Assembly: GCA_947574235.1 (NCBI GenBank)
Contig: CANPIU010000005.1
Location: 1-54,760, forward strand
DNA: 54,760 bases
Source of the DNA: an uncultured Clostridium sp.
GTDB taxonomy: Bacteria > Bacillota > Clostridia > TANB77 > CAG-508
Reading direction: 5' to 3'
Made by a program: the position numbers and the translations under genes. The notes under the pieces were generated by a model. That model was not told the DNA's origin. It was given only the letters and a program-made list of their open reading frames with translations, and searched no databases. Each line of letters begins with the position of its first letter. The first letter of the stretch is position 1. Shown here piece by piece: positions 32,848 to 43,017 of this stretch.

Positions 32848-34584
32848 ATGAAAGAAAAAATATTAAGAACGATTAAAAAATCAGCCATGTTTTTATTATT
32901 GCTAACAATTTCTATCTTAGTAATAACAGCTTGCTTATTTTTTGTAAAAGTTACGGTTACACCTTATCATTTGCCAATTATCTATTTATTAGTGATTGGA
33001 GTTTATTGGTTAGTTTATAAGAAAGAAGATTGGAAAATAAATCTTAGTGGCTTAATCGTAGCAACGATGATTTTTATTACGAGTATAGTAGTTTTTTCCA
33101 ATATATATGACGTTACCAGTGACGGAAATACCTATCATAAATTGGCAATTGGTAGTATGAAAAATGGGTGGAACCCAGTTTATGAAAGTAGTAAAGATTT
33201 TACCATAGAAAAAGGAAATGTATTTGACCCAGCCGAAAAGAATATGAATACTTTGTGGGCAGATCATTATACCAAAGGAACTGAAATTTTTGCAGCAGTG
33301 ATTTATGCCTTTACAGGAAATATTGAGAGTGGAAAAATCTATACCGTTCTTTTCATGTACATTGTATTTGGAATTTTAGTTAGTTACTTAGCAGAGCATA
33401 AAAAAGTGAATATCCTAGCAAGTTTTGCAATTGCCCTATTATTAGTGGTAAACCCAATTACTTTGGTACAAATGGGAAATTATTATATCGATGCTAGTTT
33501 AGGACTTATGTTATATCTAATTTTTTATGGTATGATAGTACAATGTGATGATGCGGTAAAAATCGATAAAAAAGAGACTTTGTTTATTATGGCAAGTGCC
33601 ATTATATGGGGCATTAATATTAAGCTTACAGGAATTGCCTTTATGGCAATATTCTGTGCTGTAGGATATTTTTACTTACTTTATAAAAAGTATAAAGAAG
33701 GCAAAGAAGCTTTTTTGAAAGAATTAAAACTGCAAACGATATTTTATGTAGTAGTAGTAATCCTATCAGTAGTTATTGTAGGATATACCTCTTACTTTAA
33801 AAATATGATATTTAATGGACATCCTTTGTATCCATTGTATGGAGAAGGAGCCGTTGAAAACATAGGAACGAAAGAAGCACCAAAGTCCTTTGCCGAAAAA
33901 AGTAGATTAAGAACCTTTTTAATTTCCATTTTTTCCAAAGGAGAAAATGTGTCAGCTTCTCATTATAAAGGAGACAATCCAGTATTGCCAAAATTAAAAA
34001 TACCATTTACCTTTACCAAAGAAGAAGTAGAAAATTATAGTATACCAGATATTAGGATGAGTGGATTTGGTCCATTATTTGGAGGAATATTTATCTTAAC
34101 AGCAATTGGTACATTATACATTATCATTGATTTAATTAGAAAGAAAAAATATAATGTTTTAATTCCCTATCTATTATTGTTAGGCACAATGGCGTTATTA
34201 ATATTAATTTTTGATGGTAACTATTGGGCAAGATATGTAGCCTTTATCTATGCAACACCAATGTTTGTCTTATATTACTTATTGAAAAATACAGACAATA
34301 AAATTAAGATGATATTAGGAATTGCCTTTACTTTGTTGCTAACTTTGAATACAGCCTTAGTATTAAAAGTGTCAGTTAGCAATATGAAAACAAGTACTGA
34401 TTACGTAAGTACAAGATTAGAGGCATTTAGTAATCATTGCAAAGAAAATGAAAATGTGGAAATAAGGTTAAGTGATATTGTATATCAATCTATATTATAT
34501 AATTTAGACGATTTGAAAATTAAGAATTATACCGTAAATCAAGAAAAAGAAATCGGAAAAGATGTCTATCTTTTTAGTTATTAA
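32848..34584 (+). CDS. Multi-pass membrane protein, probable GT-C-like
   Basis: 578 aa, many TM segments, located within the glycan locus. Confidence 0.5.
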   Translation: MKEKILRTIKKSAMFLLLLTISILVITACLFFVKVTVTPYHLPIIYLLVIGVYWLVYKKEDWKINLSGLIVATMIFITSIVVFSNIYDVTSDGNTYHKLAIGSMKNGWNPVYESSKDFTIEKGNVFDPAEKNMNTLWADHYTKGTEIFAAVIYAFTGNIESGKIYTVLFMYIVFGILVSYLAEHKKVNILASFAIALLLVVNPITLVQMGNYYIDASLGLMLYLIFYGMIVQCDDAVKIDKKETLFIMASAIIWGINIKLTGIAFMAIFCAVGYFYLLYKKYKEGKEAFLKELKLQTIFYVVVVILSVVIVGYTSYFKNMIFNGHPLYPLYGEGAVENIGTKEAPKSFAEKSRLRTFLISIFSKGENVSASHYKGDNPVLPKLKIPFTFTKEEVENYSIPDIRMSGFGPLFGGIFILTAIGTLYIIIDLIRKKKYNVLIPYLLLLGTMALLILIFDGNYWARYVAFIYATPMFVLYYLLKNTDNKIKMILGIAFTLLLTLNTALVLKVSVSNMKTSTDYVSTRLEAFSNHCKENENVEIRLSDIVYQSILYNLDDLKIKNYTVNQEKEIGKDVYLFSY

Positions 34585-34605
34585 TGAAAAGAGGAACTGG
34601 TAAAA

Positions 34606-35556
34606 ATGAAAAAAATTAGTATAATCATCCCAGCTTATAATGAAGAAGAAGCTTTGCCAATATTATACGAAAGAATGAAAAAATTAATGGAAGATATGAC
34701 AAATTATGAATTTGAAATTCTTTTTGTCAACGATGGAAGTAAAGACGAAACGATTGAAATTATTAAAAAATTAAGAGAAGAAGATGAGCGAATATGTTAT
34801 GTGGATTTTTCCCGAAATTTTGGAAAAGAAATAGCCATGATAGCAGGACTAGATTATGCAACAGGAGATTGTGTGATATTTATGGATGCTGATTTGCAAG
34901 ACCCACCAGAATTAGTGCCAGAATTGGTAAAATATTGGGAAGAGGGATATGATGACGTATATGCTAAAAGAAAGTCAAGAAAGGGAGAAACATGGCTTAA
35001 GAAATTCACTTCTAGTATGTATTATAAAGTATTACAACATTTGACTAAAGTAGAAATTCAAAGAGATACAGGAGACTTTAGATTATTAGATAGAAGATGC
35101 GTCAATGCTTTGAAAAAACTAAGAGAGTCTCAAAGAAATACAAAAAGCATGTTTAGTTGGATTGGTTACAAGAAAAAAGAAGTATTATATGATAGAGACC
35201 CAAGAGTAGCTGGAACAACAAAATGGAATTATATGAAATTAGCTGATTTAGCCATTGATGGCATTACTTCTTTTACGACTTCTCCACTAAGACTATCTAC
35301 TTTTATTGCGATTCCAACTTTTATGGTGTTATTTGTCTATTTTGTCTATGTAATTGCCAAGAGTATCTTAATACACGAAGCGATACAGGCTTATCAGGCA
35401 ATTATCCTACTTATCTTATTTTTCTCAGGCATCCAAATTTTATTGTTTGGAATTATAGGAGAGTATCTTGGAAGAATATTTAACGAAACCAAAAATAGAC
35501 CCTTGTATTTAGTCAATGAATATAATGGAGAAAGAGAAATGAACGAAGAAAAATAG
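34606..35556 (+). CDS. GT2 polyprenyl-phosphate glycosyltransferase (GtrB-like)
   Basis: ISIIIPAYNEEEALPILYERM, FMDADLQDPPEL, C-terminal TM pair. Confidence 0.88.
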   Translation: MKKISIIIPAYNEEEALPILYERMKKLMEDMTNYEFEILFVNDGSKDETIEIIKKLREEDERICYVDFSRNFGKEIAMIAGLDYATGDCVIFMDADLQDPPELVPELVKYWEEGYDDVYAKRKSRKGETWLKKFTSSMYYKVLQHLTKVEIQRDTGDFRLLDRRCVNALKKLRESQRNTKSMFSWIGYKKKEVLYDRDPRVAGTTKWNYMKLADLAIDGITSFTTSPLRLSTFIAIPTFMVLFVYFVYVIAKSILIHEAIQAYQAIILLILFFSGIQILLFGIIGEYLGRIFNETKNRPLYLVNEYNGEREMNEEK

Positions 35557-35569
35557 GGAGAAATTAAAA

Positions 35570-36274
35570 ATGAAAACATTAGTAATTATACCAGCTTATA
35601 ATGAAGAAGGAGCAATTGTAGAAACCATTCATAATTTGAAAAAAGAGTGTCCAGAAGCGGATTATGTTATTGTTAATGATTGCTCTAAAGATAGAACTTT
35701 AGAAATATGCAGGAAAAATAACTTTAATGTGCTTAATTTACCAGTTAATTTAGGAATTGGAGGAGCCGTACAAACAGGTTATCGATATGCTTATGAAAAT
35801 GACTATGATGTGGCAATTCAAATGGATGCAGATGGTCAACATGACCCCCAATACATTTCTCAATTAGTAGCTAAAATAGAGGAAGGAAATGATTTTGTAA
35901 TTGGTTCTAGGTTTTTAGAAAAAGAAGGTTTTCAATCAACTTTGATTAGAAGGATGGGAATTAACTTATATGCAGGAATTATTAAGTTATTGACTAAGAA
36001 AAAAATTACAGATACTACTTCAGGATATCGTGCCGCAGGAAAAAAGATTATTGCTTTATTTGCTAGAAATTATCCTGTTGACTATCCAGAGCCAGAAACC
36101 AATGCCTTTATTGCCAAAAATAATTTTAAAATAGTAGAAATACCAATGAAAATGAAACAAAGAGATAGTGGAGTTTCTTCTATTACACCAATTAAGTCGA
36201 TTTATTATGCCGTTAAAGTAGGACTGGCTGTTATGTTATCCTGTATTTTTAAAAATAGGGAGGTAGAAGTATGA
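35570..36274 (+). CDS. GT2 protein (DPM1-like)
   Basis: LVIIPAYNEEGAIVETIHNLKKECP, MDADGQHDPQYI. Confidence 0.88.
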   Translation: MKTLVIIPAYNEEGAIVETIHNLKKECPEADYVIVNDCSKDRTLEICRKNNFNVLNLPVNLGIGGAVQTGYRYAYENDYDVAIQMDADGQHDPQYISQLVAKIEEGNDFVIGSRFLEKEGFQSTLIRRMGINLYAGIIKLLTKKKITDTTSGYRAAGKKIIALFARNYPVDYPEPETNAFIAKNNFKIVEIPMKMKQRDSGVSSITPIKSIYYAVKVGLAVMLSCIFKNREVEV

Positions 36275-36648
36275 ATAGGGTATTACAAGTTATCTTGATA
36301 GGCGTCACTTTATTATTTTGTACTTTTATATTAGTCGTGATACAAAAAAAGAAATTATCCTATAAATATACTTTAATGTGGCTATTTTTTGGATTTACTA
36401 CTTTGCTATGTGCCATGTTTCCAGATATCATAATAGGAATTGCTAAATTAATTCATGTAGCAGAGCCGACCAATGCACTATTTTTAATCTATATATTTCT
36501 AATCATTGTTATTATTTTTTATATTAGTATCGCTTTTTCAAAATTGTTTGAAAGAGTAACAACGTTAGTACAAGAAAATGCAATACTAGCCGCAAGAGTA
36601 GAGAAATTAGAAAAAGATAGGGAGAAGAAAGAAAATGAAGATAGTTAG
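36271..36648 (+). CDS. DUF2304-like membrane protein
   Basis: 125 aa, three TM helices then a coiled C-terminus, directly after the DPM1-like GT2. Confidence 0.65.
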   Translation: MNRVLQVILIGVTLLFCTFILVVIQKKKLSYKYTLMWLFFGFTTLLCAMFPDIIIGIAKLIHVAEPTNALFLIYIFLIIVIIFYISIAFSKLFERVTTLVQENAILAARVEKLEKDREKKENEDS

Positions 36649-36985
36649 TATTATTATTTATTTGATTTTATCAGTAGGGGGCTTAGTATTAGTGAAGTCA
36701 GGTTCTAGTAATGTGACCATAGCCATCCAAAATGGAACATTTAATTTTGCTATGGGACTAAAAGCAATGCTTGGCTTTATTGCTTATATAGGAAGTTTTC
36801 TAATTTATACTTTTTATATCATTAAAAATTTTGATTTGAGTTATATCTTTCCTATTGTTACAGGAATTACACAAGTTTTGGTAATTTTAGCAGGTGTGTT
36901 TATTTTCAAAGAACATATCAATGCTTATGCAATAGGTGGAATTGTATTGATTATTGTAGGAATTGTATTATTAAATGTAAAATAG
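36635..36985 (+). CDS. SMR/EamA-like small membrane protein
   Basis: 116 aa, four hydrophobic helices. Confidence 0.65.
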   Translation: MKIVSIIIYLILSVGGLVLVKSGSSNVTIAIQNGTFNFAMGLKAMLGFIAYIGSFLIYTFYIIKNFDLSYIFPIVTGITQVLVILAGVFIFKEHINAYAIGGIVLIIVGIVLLNVK

Positions 36986-36995
36986 GGGGATAACG

Positions 36996-38978
36996 ATGAA
37001 AATGAATCTAAAAAAAGATTGGAAATTTTTTAGTATTATTACCATAGTGATTATTCTAATTATGTTATTAGCTACTTATACAGCTGAAATTAAGAATAAA
37101 TTTAATACCAAAAGTGAAAAGCAAGAAGCAACAGGAGTAGTAGAAAAGGTAGAAGTAGGAACAGAAATTACACAAAATTTTCAAGCACTTGATAATAATC
37201 TAGAGAAAATTGTACTTGATTTTGAACCCTATAAAGATGATATGAATTGTGGTGGAAAAGTATTAGTAGGGATAGAGGATAGTGAAGGAAAAGTTATCCA
37301 AGAAAAAGAAATTACACGTAATTATGTAAGAGAAAAGACGGAATATACTTTAAAATTTCAAAAACAAAAAGATTCTAAAGGCAAGCAATATACGATTTAC
37401 GTTAAATTTAAGGATTTAGAAAAAGCAGAAAGATTTTATACCTTGAAGATGACAAATAACAATCAGTTTGAGGGAAATAAGCTATCCATAAATGGAGAAG
37501 AACAACGAAATAGTTCTTTGATTTTTCAAGAATTTAACAGGAGTCCTATAAGAGTAACAATTTTTATAGCAGTATTAGGGATTATGATACTTGGTGTTTA
37601 TGTTATATCATTTATCATTTATAAAAAGAAAGATTTGAGAGTAGAAAACATATTTTTAATGATAGCACCTTTTGTTTGTCTATTTTTCATCATGACTATG
37701 CCAACTTTTAAAAATCACGATGAATATTATCATTGGGTAAAAGCCTATGAAGTATCAATAGGAAAATTAATGACACCAGTTAAAGATGGTGTGCAGGGGT
37801 CTAGTATGCCAAATTCGGTAAATAATGTCTGCCCAAAAGATTGGACTAAAATGACATATCGAGAGGTAGCAGAAAAGCTAAAAAATCCAACTCCATTAGA
37901 AAAAGAAAATCAGGGAATAGTAGATACGCAAACAGCAGCAGTTTATTTTGGTATTCCTTATATACCGCAAGCAGTAGGAATTGCTATGGCTAGAATTTTT
38001 ACCGATAATACTTACTTAATTACTTATGTCGGAAGATTAACCAATATGATAGTTGCTATGGTCTTATTATATTTTGCGATAAAAATAATGCCTTTTGGTA
38101 AAAAGTTATTATTAGTACCAACTATGATACCAATTGTCATAGAAGGATTTTCTTCCTTATCTCCGGATGCGATGACAGTGGCAATGTCTTTTCTATATAT
38201 TGCTTATATTTTACAGTTGGCATTTGGAAAAAAAGAAAAGATAGGAATAAAAGAAAAAATCACTTTACTGGTAATGTCTGTCGTTGTTGCCTTGTGTAAA
38301 ATTGTCTACTTACCATTAGTAGGATTAATATTAATCCTACCAAAGGAAAAATTTAAAAATAAAAAGAATAAGAGCAAAATAATTGATTTTTGTATGATTG
38401 CAGGAATAGCTGTTATCGTCAATCTTATTTGGTTAAAAATAGCAAGTGGTTATTTATCCAATTTTAGAGAAGGAGATTCAAAAATACAGGTATTATTAGC
38501 ACTTCAAAATCCAATCCAATATATACAAACCGTGCTATATACGATAAATCTAAATGGAAGCGAATACTTAATGACGCTGTTTGGTGCTAAATTAGATTGG
38601 GGTCAGTTTGTTCAGTTGTATTCTATTGTTCCATATTCTTTATTAGCCATTTACTTGTTTGCAACAGTAACAGATGAAGAAATAAAAAATAGATTTAAAA
38701 CGTATCAATTAGTATGGATTACTCTAGTCGTGCTAGCTATCATAGCGTTAGTGTTTACAAGCTTATATGTACAATGGAGTACCATAGGAAATGAAAGTAT
38801 AGCAGGTGTTCAAGGAAGATACTTTTTACCAATTTTACCACTTATCATGCTTTTGTTAGGAAGTACTTTAAAAATAAAATCTTCTTATAAAAAGGAGAGC
38901 ATCAATAAATTTGTGGCAATTTCCATCTTAGTTTTACAAATTTATACCATATCACAAATTATCATAGTACATTTATAA
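36996..38978 (+). CDS. DUF2142-like multi-pass membrane protein
   Basis: 660 aa, MPTFKNHDEYYHWVKAYEVS motif and many TM helices. Confidence 0.65.
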   Translation: MKMNLKKDWKFFSIITIVIILIMLLATYTAEIKNKFNTKSEKQEATGVVEKVEVGTEITQNFQALDNNLEKIVLDFEPYKDDMNCGGKVLVGIEDSEGKVIQEKEITRNYVREKTEYTLKFQKQKDSKGKQYTIYVKFKDLEKAERFYTLKMTNNNQFEGNKLSINGEEQRNSSLIFQEFNRSPIRVTIFIAVLGIMILGVYVISFIIYKKKDLRVENIFLMIAPFVCLFFIMTMPTFKNHDEYYHWVKAYEVSIGKLMTPVKDGVQGSSMPNSVNNVCPKDWTKMTYREVAEKLKNPTPLEKENQGIVDTQTAAVYFGIPYIPQAVGIAMARIFTDNTYLITYVGRLTNMIVAMVLLYFAIKIMPFGKKLLLVPTMIPIVIEGFSSLSPDAMTVAMSFLYIAYILQLAFGKKEKIGIKEKITLLVMSVVVALCKIVYLPLVGLILILPKEKFKNKKNKSKIIDFCMIAGIAVIVNLIWLKIASGYLSNFREGDSKIQVLLALQNPIQYIQTVLYTINLNGSEYLMTLFGAKLDWGQFVQLYSIVPYSLLAIYLFATVTDEEIKNRFKTYQLVWITLVVLAIIALVFTSLYVQWSTIGNESIAGVQGRYFLPILPLIMLLLGSTLKIKSSYKKESINKFVAISILVLQIYTISQIIIVHL

Positions 38979-38994
38979 AAAAGGAGAAGACGAA

Positions 38995-39936
38995 ATGAAA
39001 AAAATATCGCTAGTAATTCCTATGTATTACGAAGAAACAGTAGCACAAACATGTTATGAAAGTGTGGTGAAGAATTTAAAAAAATTACAAGGATACGAAT
39101 ATGAAATTATATTTGTCAATGACGGGAGTAAAGATAAGACACAAGAAGAATTAGAAAGAATAGCCAAACAAGATAAACAAGTAAAAGTAATATCCTTTTC
39201 GCGAAACTTTGGTCATCAATGTGCGGTAACAGCAGGACTTAACTATGTAACAGGAGATGCAGTAGTAATTATGGATGCAGACTTGCAAGACCCACCAGAA
39301 TTAATACCAGAAATGTTAAAATTGTGGGAAGCAGGAAATGAAGTCATTTATGGAAAAAGAAAAGCAAGAAAAGGAGAGGATAAATTCAAATTATTAACAG
39401 CAAAATTATTTTATCATACTTTAAATGTTTTATCTGATGTAGAAATTCCAAAAGACACAGGAGACTTTAGGTTAGTTGATAGAAAAGTAGTGGAGGTGAT
39501 AAATGCATTACCAGAACATAACAAATTTTTAAGAGGTTTGTTTAGTTGGGTAGGATTTGAACAAAAGGAATTGGAATACGAAAGAAAAGAAAGAGTAGCA
39601 GGAAAAACAAAATATCCATTGAAAAAGATGCTGAAACTAGGATTAGATGGCATTATTAGTTTTTCGACTAAGCCACTCAAAATAGTAGGTGGTTTAGGAA
39701 TATTGTCGATTATGCTATCGATTATCATATTATTTTATGCCATTTTATCGTTCGCTTTTAAATGGAACAATCTAACAGCAGGGTGGACTTCGCTAATGGT
39801 TACCGTAACTTTTTTTAGTGGAACGATTTTAGTATCTTTATGGATGATAGGAGAATATATAGCAAGAATTTATGACGAAACGAAAGGAAGACCACAATAT
39901 ATTATTAAACAAAAAATAAATATCGAAGAAAAATAG
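38995..39936 (+). CDS. GT2 polyprenyl-phosphate glycosyltransferase (GtrB-like)
   Basis: ISLVIPMYYEETVAQTCYESV, IMDADLQDPPELI, C-terminal TM pair. Confidence 0.88.
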   Translation: MKKISLVIPMYYEETVAQTCYESVVKNLKKLQGYEYEIIFVNDGSKDKTQEELERIAKQDKQVKVISFSRNFGHQCAVTAGLNYVTGDAVVIMDADLQDPPELIPEMLKLWEAGNEVIYGKRKARKGEDKFKLLTAKLFYHTLNVLSDVEIPKDTGDFRLVDRKVVEVINALPEHNKFLRGLFSWVGFEQKELEYERKERVAGKTKYPLKKMLKLGLDGIISFSTKPLKIVGGLGILSIMLSIIILFYAILSFAFKWNNLTAGWTSLMVTVTFFSGTILVSLWMIGEYIARIYDETKGRPQYIIKQKINIEEK

Positions 39937-39949
39937 GGAGGAATTAAAA

Positions 39950-40888
39950 ATGAAAAATATTAAAATATTTGCTTGTCCAACAGCAGAAGAATTTACAAAG
40001 GAGATATGTGATTGTTTAGGAATTGAAATGGGGAAAATTAAACACCAAAAATTTTCTAATGATAACAACTTTGTACAAATATTAGAAACCGTAAGACAAA
40101 AAGACGTATATGTCGTACAAACTTGTGAACCACCAGTAAACGAAAGAATTATGGAACTATTAATCACAATTGATGCCGTAAAAAGAGCATCAGCGAAAAA
40201 CATTAATGTGGTAATACCTTATTATCCATATTCTAGGTCAGATAAAAAAGACCAACCACGTATACCAATTACGGCTAAACTAATGGCCCAATTGCTAGAA
40301 GCAGCTGGTGCAACAAGAGTGATTACTTGTGACTTGCATAATCCAGCGATACAAGCATATTTTAATATAAACTGTGATAGATTAACAGCAGAATACTTGC
40401 TAGAAGATTACTTCAAAGAGAAGAACTTAGAAGACATGGTAATTGTAGCAACCGATGCCGGAAGTTCTAAAAAAGCTTATAAATATTCCGAATTTTTCGG
40501 ATGCCCAATTGCTTTAGTAGACAAAAGAAGAGATGCTAATGACGATAGAGCCATTGCTGGAACTATCATCGGAGACGTTAAAGACAAAAATGCCATTATT
40601 TTTGATGACGAAATTGCAACCGCAGGTTCTATGATGGAAACCGTAAAAGTGTTACAAAAGTTTGGTGCTAAAAATATTTATGCAGGTGGTACACATGGGA
40701 TTTTATCTGGTCCAGCAATTGAAAGAATTAAGAATTCAGGCATCAAAGAAATGGTAGTAACCAACACGGTTCCCGTACCAGAAGAAAAAAGAATTGACAA
40801 TATAACGGTATTATCCATTGCACCATTATTTGCAGAAGCTATTCAGCGTATTAATGAAGAAAGACCTTTGGGAGAATTATATGAATAA
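39950..40888 (+). CDS. prs: Ribose-phosphate pyrophosphokinase
   Basis: PPVNERIMELLITIDAVKRASAKNINVVIPYYPYSRSDKKDQPRIPITAKLMAQLL; IIFDDEIATAGSM PRPP-binding loop. Confidence 0.88.
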   Translation: MKNIKIFACPTAEEFTKEICDCLGIEMGKIKHQKFSNDNNFVQILETVRQKDVYVVQTCEPPVNERIMELLITIDAVKRASAKNINVVIPYYPYSRSDKKDQPRIPITAKLMAQLLEAAGATRVITCDLHNPAIQAYFNINCDRLTAEYLLEDYFKEKNLEDMVIVATDAGSSKKAYKYSEFFGCPIALVDKRRDANDDRAIAGTIIGDVKDKNAIIFDDEIATAGSMMETVKVLQKFGAKNIYAGGTHGILSGPAIERIKNSGIKEMVVTNTVPVPEEKRIDNITVLSIAPLFAEAIQRINEERPLGELYE

Positions 40889-41321
40889 GATTTTAAAAGA
40901 AATAAAAGAATTATATCTGAAATATAAAGAAGTCATTAACTATTTAGTATTTGGAGGATTGGCTACGGTTGTTAATTTTGCATCTTACTTTGTCTTTGCT
41001 AGACTAATGGGCTTAGATGAAATTATCAGTAGTGGTCTATCCTGGTTCTGTTCTGTTTTATTTGCGTATATTACCAATAAATTATTTGTATTTGAAAGTA
41101 AAACAGATACAGCCAAAGCCTTTTTTACAGAAATGATTTCATTTTTCCTAGCACGTGTTGCATCAGGTGCTTTATGTGATGTTGGAACTTTTGCTCTTAT
41201 GGTAAAAGTCTTCCATATTAATGATATTTTTGCTAAAATTGTGACACAAGTGATGGTAATTATTGTTAATTATTTTTTTAGTAAATTGATTGTGTTTAGG
41301 AAGAAAAAAGAGGTACAATAG
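40881..41321 (+). CDS. GtrA family membrane protein
   Basis: YLVFGGLATVVNFASYFVFAR...SWFCSVLFAYITNKLFVF. Confidence 0.88.
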   Translation: MNKILKEIKELYLKYKEVINYLVFGGLATVVNFASYFVFARLMGLDEIISSGLSWFCSVLFAYITNKLFVFESKTDTAKAFFTEMISFFLARVASGALCDVGTFALMVKVFHINDIFAKIVTQVMVIIVNYFFSKLIVFRKKKEVQ

Positions 41322-41363
41322 AATAAGGTACAAATAGAAAAATGAAAAGGAAGTTGAATTGTT

Positions 41364-42311
41364 ATGTATTTAAATAAAGAGGCGTTTAGAAGATATTTTT
41401 TTTATGGAGACCAAAGTCCAGAAAAAACATTAGAAGGGATTATGTTTTTTGCTTATCAGAATAGGCAAGATAAACCAAAAGGTACACAAGAGGAAGTAAT
41501 TAAGCAATTTATACAAGAAATCAAACCATTATACAGACAATATTATCGATTTATAGAACTAAATAATAAACCGAATATATACAATTATAAAAGAGAAGAA
41601 AAGGAAGAAGAATTAGAAGCAAGGATTTATCAAAAAATAGAACAATTAAGAAACGAAGATGAAATAGAAACAGGAGAAATTCAAGAAAGACTTAATTGGC
41701 GATATAGCATATTAGAAAATACTAATACAAACTGGCCATTGTTGTTTAACAATGCAAAAGAAAAATTTAGAAATGATTGGGATGACAAGCAAAAAGAAAG
41801 ATGGATAAATAATAGGAAACAAGAATGGCAAGCAGAAACTTTAAATTACGAAGGAAATTTAAGAGAAAGAGCAACCAAAAAACTAATTCTAGGGGAAAAT
41901 GAATTGAAATATTCAGTGCTACAAAGAATGAAATATGCACACTTTCCAGAAGGAAGCATGACGCAAGAAGAACATAATTATAGACAAGAATATGTGGAAT
42001 ATAATAGAAAAGAGTGGGGGAAAGACACAAGTAGAGAAATTCATGTTAATTCTGATACAGAAAATAAGTATATACCAAATGTTCTAAGGCATTGGACAGA
42101 AGATATCTATGATATTTTAAAAATATTAACAGAAATTGAAGAAAATGACCCAAGAGCCTATACAGATTTATGGCTTAGAACAAGACAAAATAGAGCCAAA
42201 AATGGAACGATAAATGGAATCGATGAGGAAGAAATAGCTAGAATAAATCATGCTTGCGAGAAAATAAGAAAAATAAGGTTAGAAGAAGAAAAGCAAGAAG
42301 AAATTAAATAG
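41364..42311 (+). CDS. Hypothetical protein, highly charged
   Basis: Open 315 aa frame with SD-like upstream; no family recognised. Confidence 0.6.
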   Translation: MYLNKEAFRRYFFYGDQSPEKTLEGIMFFAYQNRQDKPKGTQEEVIKQFIQEIKPLYRQYYRFIELNNKPNIYNYKREEKEEELEARIYQKIEQLRNEDEIETGEIQERLNWRYSILENTNTNWPLLFNNAKEKFRNDWDDKQKERWINNRKQEWQAETLNYEGNLRERATKKLILGENELKYSVLQRMKYAHFPEGSMTQEEHNYRQEYVEYNRKEWGKDTSREIHVNSDTENKYIPNVLRHWTEDIYDILKILTEIEENDPRAYTDLWLRTRQNRAKNGTINGIDEEEIARINHACEKIRKIRLEEEKQEEIK

Positions 42312-42369
42312 AATAATCAGAATATTTACTATAAGCATTTGATTTTATAATAAAATTTTACATATAGGG

Positions 42370-42398
42370 TTGACAAAGCTTTCTTGCTAGGATATAAT
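42370..42398 (+). promoter_or_regulatory. Perfect consensus sigma-A promoter
   Basis: TTGACA - 17 nt - TATAAT. Confidence 0.85.
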
Positions 42399-42419
42399 CT
42401 CTTTAGTGGAGGTGAGAGG

Positions 42420-42911
42420 ATGGAACAATTATTAACAAGTATACTAGAAGAGGTTAAGGGCGTAAAAAGTGAAGTGCAACAGGTAAAAACAGATTTACGT
42501 GGAGAAATGCAAGACATGAAAAAAGGGTTACAAGAAGAGATGCAGGACATGAAAAAAGGATTACAAGAAGAAATGCAAGACATGAAAAAAGGATTACAAG
42601 AAGAGATGCAGGACATGAAGAAAGGGCTACAAGAAGAAATGCAAGACATGAAAAAAGAACTACGTGAAGAGCTACTTAGTGAAATGGATGTACGATTTGC
42701 AAAACAAAGTAAAGAAATAGCACAAGAACTGCAACAAATCTTAATTCAGCAACAAAGAAGAGATAGCAAATTTGAGGAAAGACTAATCAAATTAGAGGAG
42801 GAGCGAAAAGAAATATTGCTAGACATAAGAAAAATACAAACAGAAGTCAAAGGACACGAATACAGAATTAGCAAATTAGAAGATGAGCAAAAATTAGAAA
42901 AAGTAGGTTGA
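42420..42911 (+). CDS. Small coiled-coil protein with tandem 11-residue repeats
   Basis: SD ggaggtgagagg then ATG; repeated EMQDMKKGLQE. Confidence 0.75.
   Translation: MEQLLTSILEEVKGVKSEVQQVKTDLRGEMQDMKKGLQEEMQDMKKGLQEEMQDMKKGLQEEMQDMKKGLQEEMQDMKKELREELLSEMDVRFAKQSKEIAQELQQILIQQQRRDSKFEERLIKLEEERKEILLDIRKIQTEVKGHEYRISKLEDEQKLEKVG
42507..42671 (+). repeat. Five tandem 33-nt repeats (atgcaagacatgaaaaaagg(g/a)ttacaagaaga)
   Basis: Direct reading of five near-identical 33-nt units; last unit degenerate. Confidence 0.9.
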
Positions 42912-42935
42912 TATATAGTTATATCAACTTTTTCT
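42906..42935 (+). terminator. Rho-independent terminator
   Basis: ggttgatat atagtt atatcaact tttttct. Confidence 0.7.
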
Positions 42936-43017
42936 TAATTTAAGTTCTATACAAAAATTAAAAAATGTGGTAAAATAGAAACCATAGAAAAAAGAGATCG
43001 AAAAGGAGAAAAGCAAA

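Noticed and set aside
42507-42671. CRISPR-like array
   Set aside because: Repeats are directly tandem without spacers and are in frame within a coding sequence (11-residue coiled-coil repeats).
42936-43017. T-box riboswitch upstream of trpS
   Set aside because: The leader is short and no T-box consensus or specifier stem-loop was visible.
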